Shown: one piece after another, positions 1 to 6,471 of the stretch | Layout of the letters: each line of letters opens with the position of its first letter | How positions within the stretch are numbered: the first letter of the stretch is position 1 | Origin: an uncultured Nannocystaceae bacterium | GTDB lineage: Bacteria; Myxococcota_A; Polyangia; Nannocystales; Nannocystaceae | Assembly: GCA_938084085.1 (NCBI GenBank) | Contig: CALKDV010000142.1 | Location: 1-8,365, forward strand | DNA: 8,365 nucleotides | Direction of reading: 5' to 3' | The notes under the pieces: generated by a model | Database searches by the model: none | The model's input: only the letters and a program-made list of their open reading frames with translations | What the model was told of the DNA's origin: nothing | Made by a program: the position numbers and the translations under genes

Positions 1-2
1 GG

Positions 3-263
3 CCGGGGCGCTTCGACGAGATGGTGCGGGTCCTCACCCCGTGTCGAGAGCTCGTGGAACAGATGGTCGGACCCAAAGATCCTCACCTCGACGCCTTGGC
101 CGAGTGGCCCATCGCGTGGGTCTCAGAATACGTAGCGCGAAGGGACACCCTCGGCCCGAGCCACGCGAATGAAGAGTTCGAGGAGCTGCAGGTGCGACTG
201 CGCGAGTTCAGCGTCCACGAGAAAATCGACAGCCTCAACCGCCGGGCCAACGGCGCCTCCTAA
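3..263 (+). CDS. C-terminal end of an unrecognised protein (5' truncated by window edge)
   Basis: The frame is open from the left edge to a TAA stop at 261-263, so this is the last 86 residues of a longer gene; a Met at 21 is internal and probably not the start. The visible part is soluble, charged and mostly helical in character, with no signal peptide or membrane segment. It has a Trp/Pro patch (AEWPIAWVSEYVARR) in the middle and an acidic, amphipathic helix-like C-terminus rich in Glu, Arg and Leu (EEFEELQVRLREF). Third codon positions are mostly G or C, which supports real coding. I do not recognise the family and cannot assign a function. The gene is followed at once by a stem-loop (264-283). 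Confidence 0.6.
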   Translation, partial: PGRFDEMVRVLTPCRELVEQMVGPKDPHLDALAEWPIAWVSEYVARRDTLGPSHANEEFEELQVRLREFSVHEKIDSLNRRANGAS

Positions 264-283
264 CATCGTTCGGTTGAACGGTG
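264..283 (+). terminator. Stem-loop directly after the stop codon, possible terminator
   Basis: The arms CATCGTTC (264-271) and GAACGGTG (276-283) can pair over 8 positions, one of them a T-G wobble, around a GGTT loop. The stem starts on the first base after the TAA of the upstream gene. No T-run follows directly; the nearest is five Ts at 306-310. It may be a weak or Rho-assisted terminator or a 3'-end stabilising hairpin. The pairing is seen; the role is inferred. Confidence 0.35.
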
Positions 284-353
284 ACCTCAGACAGCCCAAC
301 AGCCGTTTTTATGGCTCCCTAGGTCGTCCAATGGGCGAATTGCCGTGGTAGTC

Positions 354-382
354 TGAGGGGCTGCAAGCCCCACTCAGGGGCT
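354..382 (+). promoter_or_regulatory. Two mutually exclusive hairpins in the SulP upstream region
   Basis: The motif GGGGCT occurs at 357-362 and again at 377-382, with its complement AGCCCC at 366-371 between them. AGCCCC can pair with the left copy (loop GCA) or the right copy (loop ACTCA), but not both at once. This is the geometry of an RNA switch or attenuator, although no T-run follows. It sits about 150 bases before the transporter start. If no transcript crosses it, the repeats could instead be a protein-binding site or chance in GC-rich DNA. Confidence 0.3.
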
Positions 383-418
383 CAATGGCCCGCAACACGC
401 GCATTTGTTGGGGCGATA

Positions 419-433
419 CAGCAAAGTTTGCTG
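419..433 (+). promoter_or_regulatory. 15-base dyad, candidate operator upstream of the SulP gene
   Basis: The sequence CAGCAAA-G-TTTGCTG is a perfect inverted repeat of 7-base arms around one central base. It is more AT-rich than its surroundings. It lies about 100 bases before the transporter ATG and directly before a TTGTCA (436-441) that resembles a -35 box, but I see no good -10 at the right distance. A dimeric repressor or activator site is plausible; the regulator is unknown. Confidence 0.35.
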
Positions 434-533
434 CATTGTCACAAACCTCCGCTATTTTCTAGGGGATTCGGTGCGAACGAAGGGCTCCATCGCTCCCGCC
501 CCAGACCCTTGGTCTTAAGAGTCATCAGCTCCC

Positions 534-2150
534 ATGAACGCCACACGTCCACTGTCACCTTTCAAGCACTTACGTCAGGACGTTCCTGCCGGGCTGGTGG
601 TGTTCCTCGTGGCACTCCCCTTGTGTCTGGGCATCGCCTTCGCCTCCAACGCGCCGCTCATCTCGGGTCTGGTTGCAGGGATCGTGGGCGGCCTGGTCGT
701 GACCTTGATCAGCAAGGCTCCGCTGGCGGTGAGTGGTCCCGCTGCTGGCCTGACGGTCATCGTGATCGACGCCATCGACGCCCTCGGAAGCTACGAGCTG
801 TTCCTGGCGGCCGTCGTTGTATCCGGGCTCGTTCAGCTGGGGCTCGGGTTCCTGAAGGCGGGCAAAGTCGCGCACTTTTTCCCGGCGAGCGTCATTAAGG
901 GGATGCTCGCGGGCATCGGCGCGGTGCTGATCCTCAAGCAGATCCCCCACGCCTTTGGGTTCGACGGCGACTACGAGGGGGATTTTACATTCGAGCAGGC
1001 GGACGGTCGAAACACGCTCTCTGAGATCCCCTACGCCCTCGGCCATTACCACCGCGGGGCTACTATCATCGCCATGGTGAGCCTGAGCCTTCTCATCTTC
1101 TGGCCTAAAATCGCCGCGAAGATTCGCGCCACAGCGGTGCCAGCACCGCTGCTCGTTGTCGCGTTCGGGGTCGGGCTCAACTACGCATTTGAGGCAGCAT
1201 CGCCGGCCCTCTCCGTCCGTGAGCACCTGCTCGTCGGCGTGCCGATCACGGCAGGCCTCGGCGATCTGTTCTCCTCCCTCCCCCGTCCAAACCTCTCCAT
1301 GGCCGCGATGAGTCAGTGGCTGGTGTGGAAGAGCGGCGTTGTGATCGCCCTGGTCGCGTCCATCGAGACGCTGCTTTGCGTGGAGGCGGTCGACAAGCTC
1401 GACCCGCTCAGACGCTCCAGTCCTCCCAACCGCGAGTTGAAAGCGCAAGGGGTCGGGAACGTCGTCAGCGGTTTGCTCGGTGGACTGCCCCTCACCGCCG
1501 TGATCGTGCGGGGCTCCGCCAACGTCTACTCCGGTGCGAAGACGCAGGCGTCGGCATTTTCCCACGCAGTGCTCTTGCTGGGCACCGTGGTCGCAGTGCC
1601 CGGACTCCTCAACCAGATCCCGCTCGCAGCGCTCGCAGCCATCTTGCTCCACGTTGGGTACAAGCTGATGCCGCTGAGCTTATTTCGCGAGATGTACCGA
1701 GAGGGCTGGAGCCGCATCATCCCCTTCAGCATCACGATTGCCGGCATCCTGTTCACCGACCTCCTGATCGGCGTGGGACTGGGCCTGTGTACGAGCGTGG
1801 TCTTCGTGCTCCACGCGCACATCTCCCACGCAGTGCGTCTGCGCCAGGGCGACATCGAGGGCAGCTATGTCATGCGGCTGGGAGAGACGGTGTCCTTCCT
1901 TCACAAACCGAAGATCCGCGAGATCTTTGACAACCTCCCGGAAGGTGCCTCGTTGTCCATCACGGGAGATCAAATTCGCTACCTCGACGACGAGATCGCC
2001 GATCTCATCCGTGACTACAAGTCGACCGCGGCAGAGCGCGGGATCATCCTCGACACGAGCGGCGTGAATCTGCATGACCCGAAACTCTCGGGCCCACACC
2101 CCACGCTACCAGCGAGCAACATCCCTCCGGCGGACGAGCACGTCAGCTAG
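534..2150 (+). CDS. SulP (SLC26-type) inorganic anion transporter with C-terminal STAS-like domain
   Basis: This 538-residue inner-membrane protein looks complete for the family. The N-terminal motif DVPAGLVVFLVALPLCLGIA (16-35) is typical of the SulP subgroup that in many bacteria lies beside carbonic anhydrase. It is followed by PLAVSGPAAGL (63-73), the broken-helix region that helps form the substrate site. The stretch IKGMLAGIGAVLILKQIPHAFG (121-142) and the ELKAQGVGNVVSGLLGGLP region (301-319) are also family hallmarks. Hydrophobic segments run to about residue 430 and fit the 7+7 inverted-repeat fold. Residues about 445-512 form a short cytosolic STAS-like domain, then a Pro-rich tail. 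The family moves sulfate, bicarbonate or other anions; the substrate cannot be read from this sequence. No carbonic anhydrase gene is adjacent. The start at 534 fits the family N-terminus, although no clear Shine-Dalgarno precedes it. The gene converges with the hydrolase gene, and the two stop codons overlap. Confidence 0.93.
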   Translation: MNATRPLSPFKHLRQDVPAGLVVFLVALPLCLGIAFASNAPLISGLVAGIVGGLVVTLISKAPLAVSGPAAGLTVIVIDAIDALGSYELFLAAVVVSGLVQLGLGFLKAGKVAHFFPASVIKGMLAGIGAVLILKQIPHAFGFDGDYEGDFTFEQADGRNTLSEIPYALGHYHRGATIIAMVSLSLLIFWPKIAAKIRATAVPAPLLVVAFGVGLNYAFEAASPALSVREHLLVGVPITAGLGDLFSSLPRPNLSMAAMSQWLVWKSGVVIALVASIETLLCVEAVDKLDPLRRSSPPNRELKAQGVGNVVSGLLGGLPLTAVIVRGSANVYSGAKTQASAFSHAVLLLGTVVAVPGLLNQIPLAALAAILLHVGYKLMPLSLFREMYREGWSRIIPFSITIAGILFTDLLIGVGLGLCTSVVFVLHAHISHAVRLRQGDIEGSYVMRLGETVSFLHKPKIREIFDNLPEGASLSITGDQIRYLDDEIADLIRDYKSTAAERGIILDTSGVNLHDPKLSGPHPTLPASNIPPADEHVS

Positions 2151-2857
2151 TCACGAGCGACGGCCAGCGCGAGAGCGCCGACGCCCTCCACGCCCGCGCG
2201 CACTGTATCCCCCGGATTCAGCGGACCGACGCCCGCGGGGGTGCCCGTCAAGATGAGGTCGCCGGGTGCGAGCGCGATGGAGGCGCTCAACTCCGCGATG
2301 ACCTCGGCGACCGACCAGATAAGCTCCGAGAGGTCCCCCTCTTGGCGCAAATCACCATTCACCTCCAACCAGACCCGCCCTCGTGTAGGGTGCCCAATCT
2401 CCGCGGCCGGCACGATGGCACCGAGCGGCGCGGAACGATCAAAGGCCTTCCCAAACTCCCACGGGTGTCCCTTGGCCTTCGCGGCTTTTTGGAGATCTCG
2501 ACGGGTGAGATCGAGCGCAGGTGCGTAGCCAAAGACGTGGTCTAGCGCCTGCCCAGGCGGGATCTCGCGGCCAGCGATGCCGATGGCAACCGCCAGCTCG
2601 ATCTCATGGTGGAGGTTCTCGGTGAGCGGCGGGTACACGATGCTCGCGCGCAGGCTCGGGTGGGCATCGAAGACCGAGTCCGAAGGCTTGGCGAAGAAAA
2701 ACGGCGGCTCCCGCTCCGGGTCTTGGCCCATCTCACGCGCGTGCGCAGCGTAGTTACGGCCCACGCAGAGCACCCGCCGCAGCGCGAACCTATCGGAGCT
2801 GCCGGCGATCGCTGCGCTTGGTGTCGGAGGTGGTGGGATCACGTAGTCGGTCGACAT
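2147..2857 (-). CDS. Fumarylacetoacetate hydrolase-family enzyme (fumarylpyruvate hydrolase/acylpyruvase type)
   Basis: This 236-residue cytosolic enzyme belongs to the small single-domain FAH family (YcgM, FAHD1, NagK). These enzymes use a divalent metal to cleave the C-C bond of acylpyruvates, for example fumarylpyruvate to fumarate and pyruvate in gentisate breakdown; some decarboxylate oxaloacetate. Visible landmarks are CVGRNYAAHAREMG (31-44, with the His39/Glu42 pair), metal ligands in HHEIELAV (Glu85, Glu87), ALDLTRRD (Asp116), the Lys in GKAFD (137), and LTGTPAGVG (203-211). The start at 2857 (MSTDYVIPPPP) was chosen because fumarylpyruvate hydrolases commonly begin with this Pro-rich leader; ATGs at 2893 and 2887 would add about 10-12 residues, and none has a strong Shine-Dalgarno. 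It lies 70 bases after the ABC ATPase on the same strand, so co-transcription is likely. No other ring-cleavage gene is present, so the exact substrate is open. Confidence 0.9.
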   Translation of the reverse strand: MSTDYVIPPPPTPSAAIAGSSDRFALRRVLCVGRNYAAHAREMGQDPEREPPFFFAKPSDSVFDAHPSLRASIVYPPLTENLHHEIELAVAIGIAGREIPPGQALDHVFGYAPALDLTRRDLQKAAKAKGHPWEFGKAFDRSAPLGAIVPAAEIGHPTRGRVWLEVNGDLRQEGDLSELIWSVAEVIAELSASIALAPGDLILTGTPAGVGPLNPGDTVRAGVEGVGALALAVARD

Positions 2858-2927
2858 AGCTGCTGCGACGCAGACCCGCGCCGTCATAAGCATCCTATCA
2901 GGTTCGCGGGTACGTCGCGCCCCTCGC

Positions 2928-3875
2928 CTAGCCTGCTGCGGGCGGCGTCGAGGTCTCTTCGATGAAGCGATCCTCGAGGCTCTTCCCAACCTGCATCTCC
3001 ACGAACGACGTGCCGCGTTCCACGAGCACCCCGAGCATCGCCTGGGCCGCCTTGGGGGGCGTGAGCACCTCTGGATCGAAGTGGACCCGCAAGCGCTCCG
3101 TGTCATTGGACCAGTCGAGATCCGTCACGCACGGCAACGCGAGCATGGCCTCTCGCAGGGCCTCGGTCACCTCACCCCCGAGTCGAAAAATCACCACCGC
3201 CGCTCCGCCAATCACCCCGGCGAGGTTGTCTTGCCGAACGATACGGCCCTCGTGCAAGATGGCAAACTCGCTGCACAAGTCCTCCATCTCGGAGAGATTG
3301 TGGCTCGACACCATCACCGTCGACGCCCGCGACAGCTCGCGAATTAGGCCTCGCACCTGCCGCGCAGCGCTGGGATCGAGCCCGGCGGTCGGCTCATCCA
3401 AGATCACCAAGCGCGGCGTGCCAATGAAGGCTTGGGCGATCCCTACCCGCTTGTGCATGCCATGGGAGAGCATGGCCGGTTTTTTCCTCGCCACCTCCGG
3501 AAGACCCACGCTGTCGAGCACCCTCGCGCGCTCCGACTTGGCCTCCTTGGCTGAGAGTCCTTGCAGGCGACCATAGAACTCAAGCTGCGCGCCAAGATTC
3601 ACCGTAGGTAAAAACGCCGCGTCTTGCGGCAGGATGGAGTAGGTGCCCTTGGGGGGCGCCCCCCCGGGAGGCGTGTGAGCGCCGAAGTGCTCCACAGCAC
3701 CCGCGTCTTGTGGGAGGTAGCCGCTCACCGTGGAGAACAAGGTGGTCTTGCCAGCGCCGTTGGGGCCCACCAAGCCGAACACAACACCCGTTGGGACGTC
3801 CAGATCCACGCCCTTGAGCACGGTGTGGCTGCCGTAGGACTTTTGCAGACCGCGAACACGAAGCGCGAGGCTCAT
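2928..3875 (-). CDS. ABC transporter ATP-binding protein (ABC-2 exporter type)
   Basis: This 315-residue cytosolic ATPase powers the membrane partner encoded just upstream. All ABC motifs are present in order: Walker A GPNGAGKTT (37-45), Q-loop Gln84 in ILPQD, signature LSHGM (136-140, a variant of LSGGQ often seen in ABC-2 ATPases), Walker B LVILDEP (156-162), D-loop AGLD (164-167) and switch His192 in SSHNL. A roughly 100-residue C-terminal extension after residue 215 is typical of drug, antibiotic or copper-type ABC-2 ATPases and may contact the permease or mediate dimers. The start at 3875 was chosen over an upstream in-frame ATG at 3899 because it has a GGAGGG ribosome site and forms an ATGA overlap with the permease stop. 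That overlap implies translational coupling. The substrate is unknown. Confidence 0.94.
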   Translation of the reverse strand: MSLALRVRGLQKSYGSHTVLKGVDLDVPTGVVFGLVGPNGAGKTTLFSTVSGYLPQDAGAVEHFGAHTPPGGAPPKGTYSILPQDAAFLPTVNLGAQLEFYGRLQGLSAKEAKSERARVLDSVGLPEVARKKPAMLSHGMHKRVGIAQAFIGTPRLVILDEPTAGLDPSAARQVRGLIRELSRASTVMVSSHNLSEMEDLCSEFAILHEGRIVRQDNLAGVIGGAAVVIFRLGGEVTEALREAMLALPCVTDLDWSNDTERLRVHFDPEVLTPPKAAQAMLGVLVERGTSFVEMQVGKSLEDRFIEETSTPPAAG

Positions 3876-4717
3876 AGATCCCTCCGTCGAAAGCGCCACA
3901 GCCCGAGGCCGACGCAGGTCACGCTGAACAGCACAAGGTGTACGAACGTGGGGAGCCCCATGGAGAAGGAGTCTGTCAGCAGGTGATAGCGCGAGAGGCT
4001 CGGGAACAGGTAGGGCGTGAAGTCAAGCTCCGGCCGCCAGGTCGACAAAAGCCCACCAACAATCCCCAGGACGATCCAAAAAAACACCGCCACCGAGAGC
4101 ACCCGGCGCGACTTACCCACCACCGCGCCAAGCATGCCTAAGAACGCGACATAGGGCACCGCGGTCGCGAGGCAGGTGAGCCACGCCCGGCCCATGTAGA
4201 GCGTGTCTTCGACCGGAGCAAAGGTGCCGCTGCGCGCGAGGATAAAGGCTGCGAGTAGCGCCGTGGCGACAGTGACCGCACCGGCGACCATGAGGTAGGC
4301 GCCCAGCGCCTTCCCCAAGTAGATCGCGTCTCGATCGCTGCGAAACAGCAGGTATCGCGCGTGCCGAGTCTCGATCTCGGACGCGGTTTGGTCGAACGCG
4401 AAGACGTAGGTCGCCAAGGGCACCATGGACAGCAAGCCCGCGAACAGCATCACGAGCATGGGCGGGTGGGCGTTCAAGACCTCCATAAGCTGGTCGATCG
4501 GAAGCTCGGTCATGCTCTGCAACATGCCTCCGCCCATCAGGAGCGCCGGGTGCGCTTGGTCTACCAGGGCATCCACGGCCTCCGAATATCCGCCGATCTG
4601 GTACCCCAGCACGCCGCTGGCGAGCATCAAAAGCACCAGACCCAGCGCGCCGTGCCGAGAGCGTAAATGTCGCCAGACCTCAAAGCGGGCGATGATCCAA
4701 ATATCGCGGGGCAGCAT
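3872..4717 (-). CDS. ABC-2 type permease (membrane subunit of the exporter)
   Basis: This 281-residue inner-membrane protein has about six hydrophobic segments, near residues 24-42, 86-107, 136-161, 178-200, 206-226 and 255-274. Between the second and third lies FDQTASEIETRHARYLLFRS, then LGKALGAY. This matches the cytoplasmic coupling motif of ABC-2 permeases such as NosY, in which a phrase like 'E-x-E-x-x-T-x-R-Y-L-L' precedes 'GK'. The N-terminus RDIWIIARFEVWRHLRSR is an amphipathic interface helix, usual for this fold. The start at 4717 gives this normal N-terminus; the open frame continues upstream to 5017, but that stretch is Arg/Gly-rich and lies in the divergent promoter region and the lipoprotein gene. 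The stop overlaps the ATPase start by four bases. Together the two subunits should form an exporter or a membrane-protein effector complex of unknown substrate. Confidence 0.9.
   Translation of the reverse strand: MLPRDIWIIARFEVWRHLRSRHGALGLVLLMLASGVLGYQIGGYSEAVDALVDQAHPALLMGGGMLQSMTELPIDQLMEVLNAHPPMLVMLFAGLLSMVPLATYVFAFDQTASEIETRHARYLLFRSDRDAIYLGKALGAYLMVAGAVTVATALLAAFILARSGTFAPVEDTLYMGRAWLTCLATAVPYVAFLGMLGAVVGKSRRVLSVAVFFWIVLGIVGGLLSTWRPELDFTPYLFPSLSRYHLLTDSFSMGLPTFVHLVLFSVTCVGLGLWRFRRRDL
3880..3885 (-). promoter_or_regulatory. Shine-Dalgarno of the ABC ATPase gene
   Basis: Read on the minus strand, GGAGGG lies 4 bases before the ATG at 3875 and inside the end of the permease gene. It is the strongest ribosome site in the window and decides the ATPase start. 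Confidence 0.7.
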
Positions 4718-4925
4718 CTGTGGACAAGTTACCACGGGGGGGTGCTGTACATTCCCGCGCTTCGGCGCGCACCGCGTTCGCGGCGACCCCCTCGCTCTGG
4801 GCTGAGTTGAATGTCTCCCCCAGCGCCGTCGTCTCGCAACGGGCAAGCCACGAGCCTCGACCCGGCCGCACCACCGGGATCTACCGCTTGCGCCCTTTCC
4901 TCGCTGGTGCAACCCTAAGGAACCT
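4718..4925. promoter_or_regulatory. Divergent promoter region between the permease and lipoprotein genes
   Basis: These 208 bases separate two outward-facing starts and so must hold both promoters, but I cannot point to convincing -35/-10 pairs for either direction. The region holds two adjacent small hairpins, CGCGC-TTCG-GCGCG (4756-4769) and CCGC-GTTC-GCGG (4772-4783). On the + strand the first has a canonical C(UUCG)G tetraloop. They would fall in the 5' leader of the lipoprotein mRNA if transcription starts upstream of them. Confidence 0.5.
4917..4921 (+). promoter_or_regulatory. Shine-Dalgarno of the 4926 lipoprotein gene
   Basis: AAGGA lies 4 bases before the ATG at 4926 and supports that start. 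Confidence 0.5.
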
Positions 4926-5618
4926 ATGCATAAGTATGTCTTCACCACCGTCGCGCTCGCGCTCTCGCTCCCCTTGACCACCGGGTGCTTCCCCGTGGAG
5001 GACTCCTGCAATATCAAAACTGACGGCCTCTACCTCCAGCTTGAGGCCATCGAGGAGAACGGCAGCGTGGAAGCCCAAGCCATCTTTTGGGTCGGGGACA
5101 ACGCCGGCGGCACCTACCTCGAACTTGGCGACTGCGGTGATGAGATCGCGGTGAACGGCAAGGTGATGACCGCGAGCCCCGGCTACGACAACCCGGAGGT
5201 CTACGTGGCCTCCCTTGAGCCCTCCGACACCTACGACTTCGTGCTCAGCCGCCCCGAAGAAGACCCCTACACCTCCACGGTGAGCAACGCGCGCCCCGCG
5301 GTGAATGTCACAGGTCCCAACGACAGCACCCTCTCCCGCGCGAACGCCTTCGACGTCAGCTGGGAGGACAACGACGGCGGGGACGCTCGCGTGTCGGTCA
5401 GCGGCTCGTGCATCTTCGGCTACAGCGAGACCGTGCAAGACGACGGCAGCCACACCGTGGCCGCCGGGAGCCTCGACGCCACGGATGAGGACGCGGGCGA
5501 GTCGTGCAACGCCAAGGTCATCGTGGACCGCGCCACCGCGGGCAGCATGGCGCCCGCGGTCACGGGCAGTATTCAAGCGATCTCGCGTGGGACGAGCAGC
5601 TTTATCACCGCGCCGTAG
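4926..5618 (+). CDS. Secreted lipoprotein with two beta-rich domains, function unknown
   Basis: This 230-residue protein starts with a type II signal peptide: MHKYVF, a hydrophobic core, then the lipobox LTTG/C with Cys21 as the lipidated residue. The mature protein is acidic and should be anchored to the outer or inner membrane facing the periplasm or surface. Residues about 30-120 look like a first beta domain (QAIFWVGDNAGGTYLELGDC). Residues about 124-228 look like a second, Ig or fibronectin III-like domain (PAVNVTGPNDSTL, then FDVSWEDND). Four Cys remain after Cys21, at 28, 70, 162 and 194; they could form one disulfide per domain. I recognise the style, common in myxobacteria-like genomes, but no named family. 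The gene is divergent from the ABC permease and converges with another lipoprotein gene, with a palindrome between them. Its start has a ribosome site. Confidence 0.85.
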   Translation: MHKYVFTTVALALSLPLTTGCFPVEDSCNIKTDGLYLQLEAIEENGSVEAQAIFWVGDNAGGTYLELGDCGDEIAVNGKVMTASPGYDNPEVYVASLEPSDTYDFVLSRPEEDPYTSTVSNARPAVNVTGPNDSTLSRANAFDVSWEDNDGGDARVSVSGSCIFGYSETVQDDGSHTVAAGSLDATDEDAGESCNAKVIVDRATAGSMAPAVTGSIQAISRGTSSFITAP

Positions 5619-5644
5619 ACCTTCTCCAGCCCTGCCGGCATTTT

Positions 5645-5670
5645 TGAGGGCGGTGCATGCACCGCCCTCA
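5645..5670. terminator. Perfect 26-base palindrome between convergent genes, likely bidirectional terminator
   Basis: The half-site TGAGGGCGGTGCA (5645-5657) is followed directly by its exact complement (5658-5670). In RNA it folds into an 11-bp GC-rich stem with a CATG loop, identical in both directions. It lies 27 bases after the + lipoprotein stop and 51 bases after the minus lipoprotein stop, where a shared terminator is expected. Unusually, no T-run follows the stem in either direction; a run of five Ts (5641-5645) precedes it on the + strand instead. It may stop transcription without a U-tract, or bind a dimeric protein. Confidence 0.6.
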
Positions 5671-5720
5671 TGTTGTCGCGCCTTCCCGACAGCTCTTGGA
5701 ACGGGGCAGTCCGGGATCGC

Positions 5721-6248
5721 TTAGAGCATCGCGAACGGGAGCACGATCGGCGCGCCGCCCGTCGCGAGCACCTCCACCCGCGTCGCGGGCTGGTGCCAAT
5801 CGGTCGTGTTAAGGTCACCGAGCACCCACGAAAGCGGCGCTCCCTTTCGTTGCGCCACCTCCATGGGGTCCAACGTGATCGTGCGACTCTCGAGAACCGT
5901 CGTGTCTTCAGCGTAGACTCGCACCTGAAGTTCGAGCGCCCCTTCCCCTCGTGCGGTCGAAGAACGATCTGCGAGATTCCCGGGGGAGCTCCCACTGGCG
6001 TCCGTCAAGAACGGTTTCGCGTTCCCCTTCTTCTCCGTGTAAATCGCACCGGTTCCAAAGTCGATGACCAACGCCACGACCCCAGGGATGACGCCGGGCA
6101 AGAACAACAGAATATCGAGCACCAAAGGCAGCGTCTCGATCGGGCCGCTGTTGTTCCCCTTGCGCTCGGGATGAAACATCGTCGCGCACGAGGTTGTGAA
6201 GCAAAGGGCAGCTGCGCAGGCGGCGATTCGAGCGGTGGAGCGTCGCAT
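5721..6248 (-). CDS. Small lipoprotein of unknown function
   Basis: This 175-residue protein begins MRRSTARIAACAAALCF and reaches a lipobox-like TTS/C with Cys21 followed by ATMF. The -3 residue is Thr rather than Leu, so the lipobox is weak, but many envelope lipoproteins share a similar 'SCAT-F' start. A hydrophobic stretch follows at about residues 40-63 (LPLVLDILLFLPGVIPGVVA), ending in DFGTGAIY. That pattern recurs in small lipoproteins that have a short membrane-associated helix after the lipid anchor. Residues about 100-170 look like a beta-rich soluble domain. The start at 6248 was chosen because it gives a clean signal peptide; the frame stays open to an ATG at 6419, but the added part is Arg-rich and would bury the signal. 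No clear Shine-Dalgarno is visible. A TATAAG lies 23 bases upstream. The function is unknown. Confidence 0.75.
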   Translation of the reverse strand: MRRSTARIAACAAALCFTTSCATMFHPERKGNNSGPIETLPLVLDILLFLPGVIPGVVALVIDFGTGAIYTEKKGNAKPFLTDASGSSPGNLADRSSTARGEGALELQVRVYAEDTTVLESRTITLDPMEVAQRKGAPLSWVLGDLNTTDWHQPATRVEVLATGGAPIVLPFAML

Positions 6249-6471
6249 GACCGCGAGGCTAGCAAAAAAACTTATACCCAGGCCAAACTTCCGCCCATAT
6301 CTCCGCACCCGCAGAGGGCGCCCAGGAGATCGAGGGACCCCGTCCTCAGCCCCTTCGGCGATCGACCATTCACGCACTCGCCGGCCACATTCGGCGGCGA
6401 ACGTCATCTTCAACCCCATCCATGATCCCCGTGTTCTCCGCGTCCATGTCGCTATTCGCCTCGCCTCAACT
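6249..6471. other. Intergenic region between the reductase-like and lipoprotein genes
   Basis: These 223 bases separate the end of the ArsC-like gene from the start of the lipoprotein gene; both are on the minus strand. I see no gene and no clear hairpin terminator. The long gap suggests the lipoprotein has its own promoter, with the best -10 candidate at 6271-6276. Confidence 0.5.
6271..6276 (-). promoter_or_regulatory. Candidate -10 box for the 5721-6248 lipoprotein
   Basis: TATAAG on the minus strand lies in a short AT-rich patch (a seven-T run follows it), 23 bases before the ATG at 6248. No convincing -35 hexamer is found 16-18 bases further upstream, so this is only a candidate. Confidence 0.3.

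Noticed and set aside
570..1652. Long minus-strand open frame (360 codons) antisense to the SulP gene
   Set aside because: It is rich in Asp, Glu, His, Gly and Arg with no domain or membrane pattern. It is a typical antisense shadow of a GC-rich gene, while the + frame gives a clear SulP protein.
3651..3665. GGGGGGCGCCCCCC palindrome inside the ATPase gene
   Set aside because: It is in frame and encodes a Pro/Gly-rich loop (PGGAPPKG) between Walker A and the Q-loop, where loop variation is common. No sign of a separate element.
4718..5017. Upstream extension of the ABC permease to an ATG at 5017
   Set aside because: The added 100 residues are Arg/Gly-rich and unlike any ABC-2 N-terminus. 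They would overlap the divergent lipoprotein gene and its promoter.
6249..6419. Upstream extension of the small lipoprotein to an ATG at 6419
   Set aside because: It would place 57 Arg-rich residues before an otherwise normal signal peptide.
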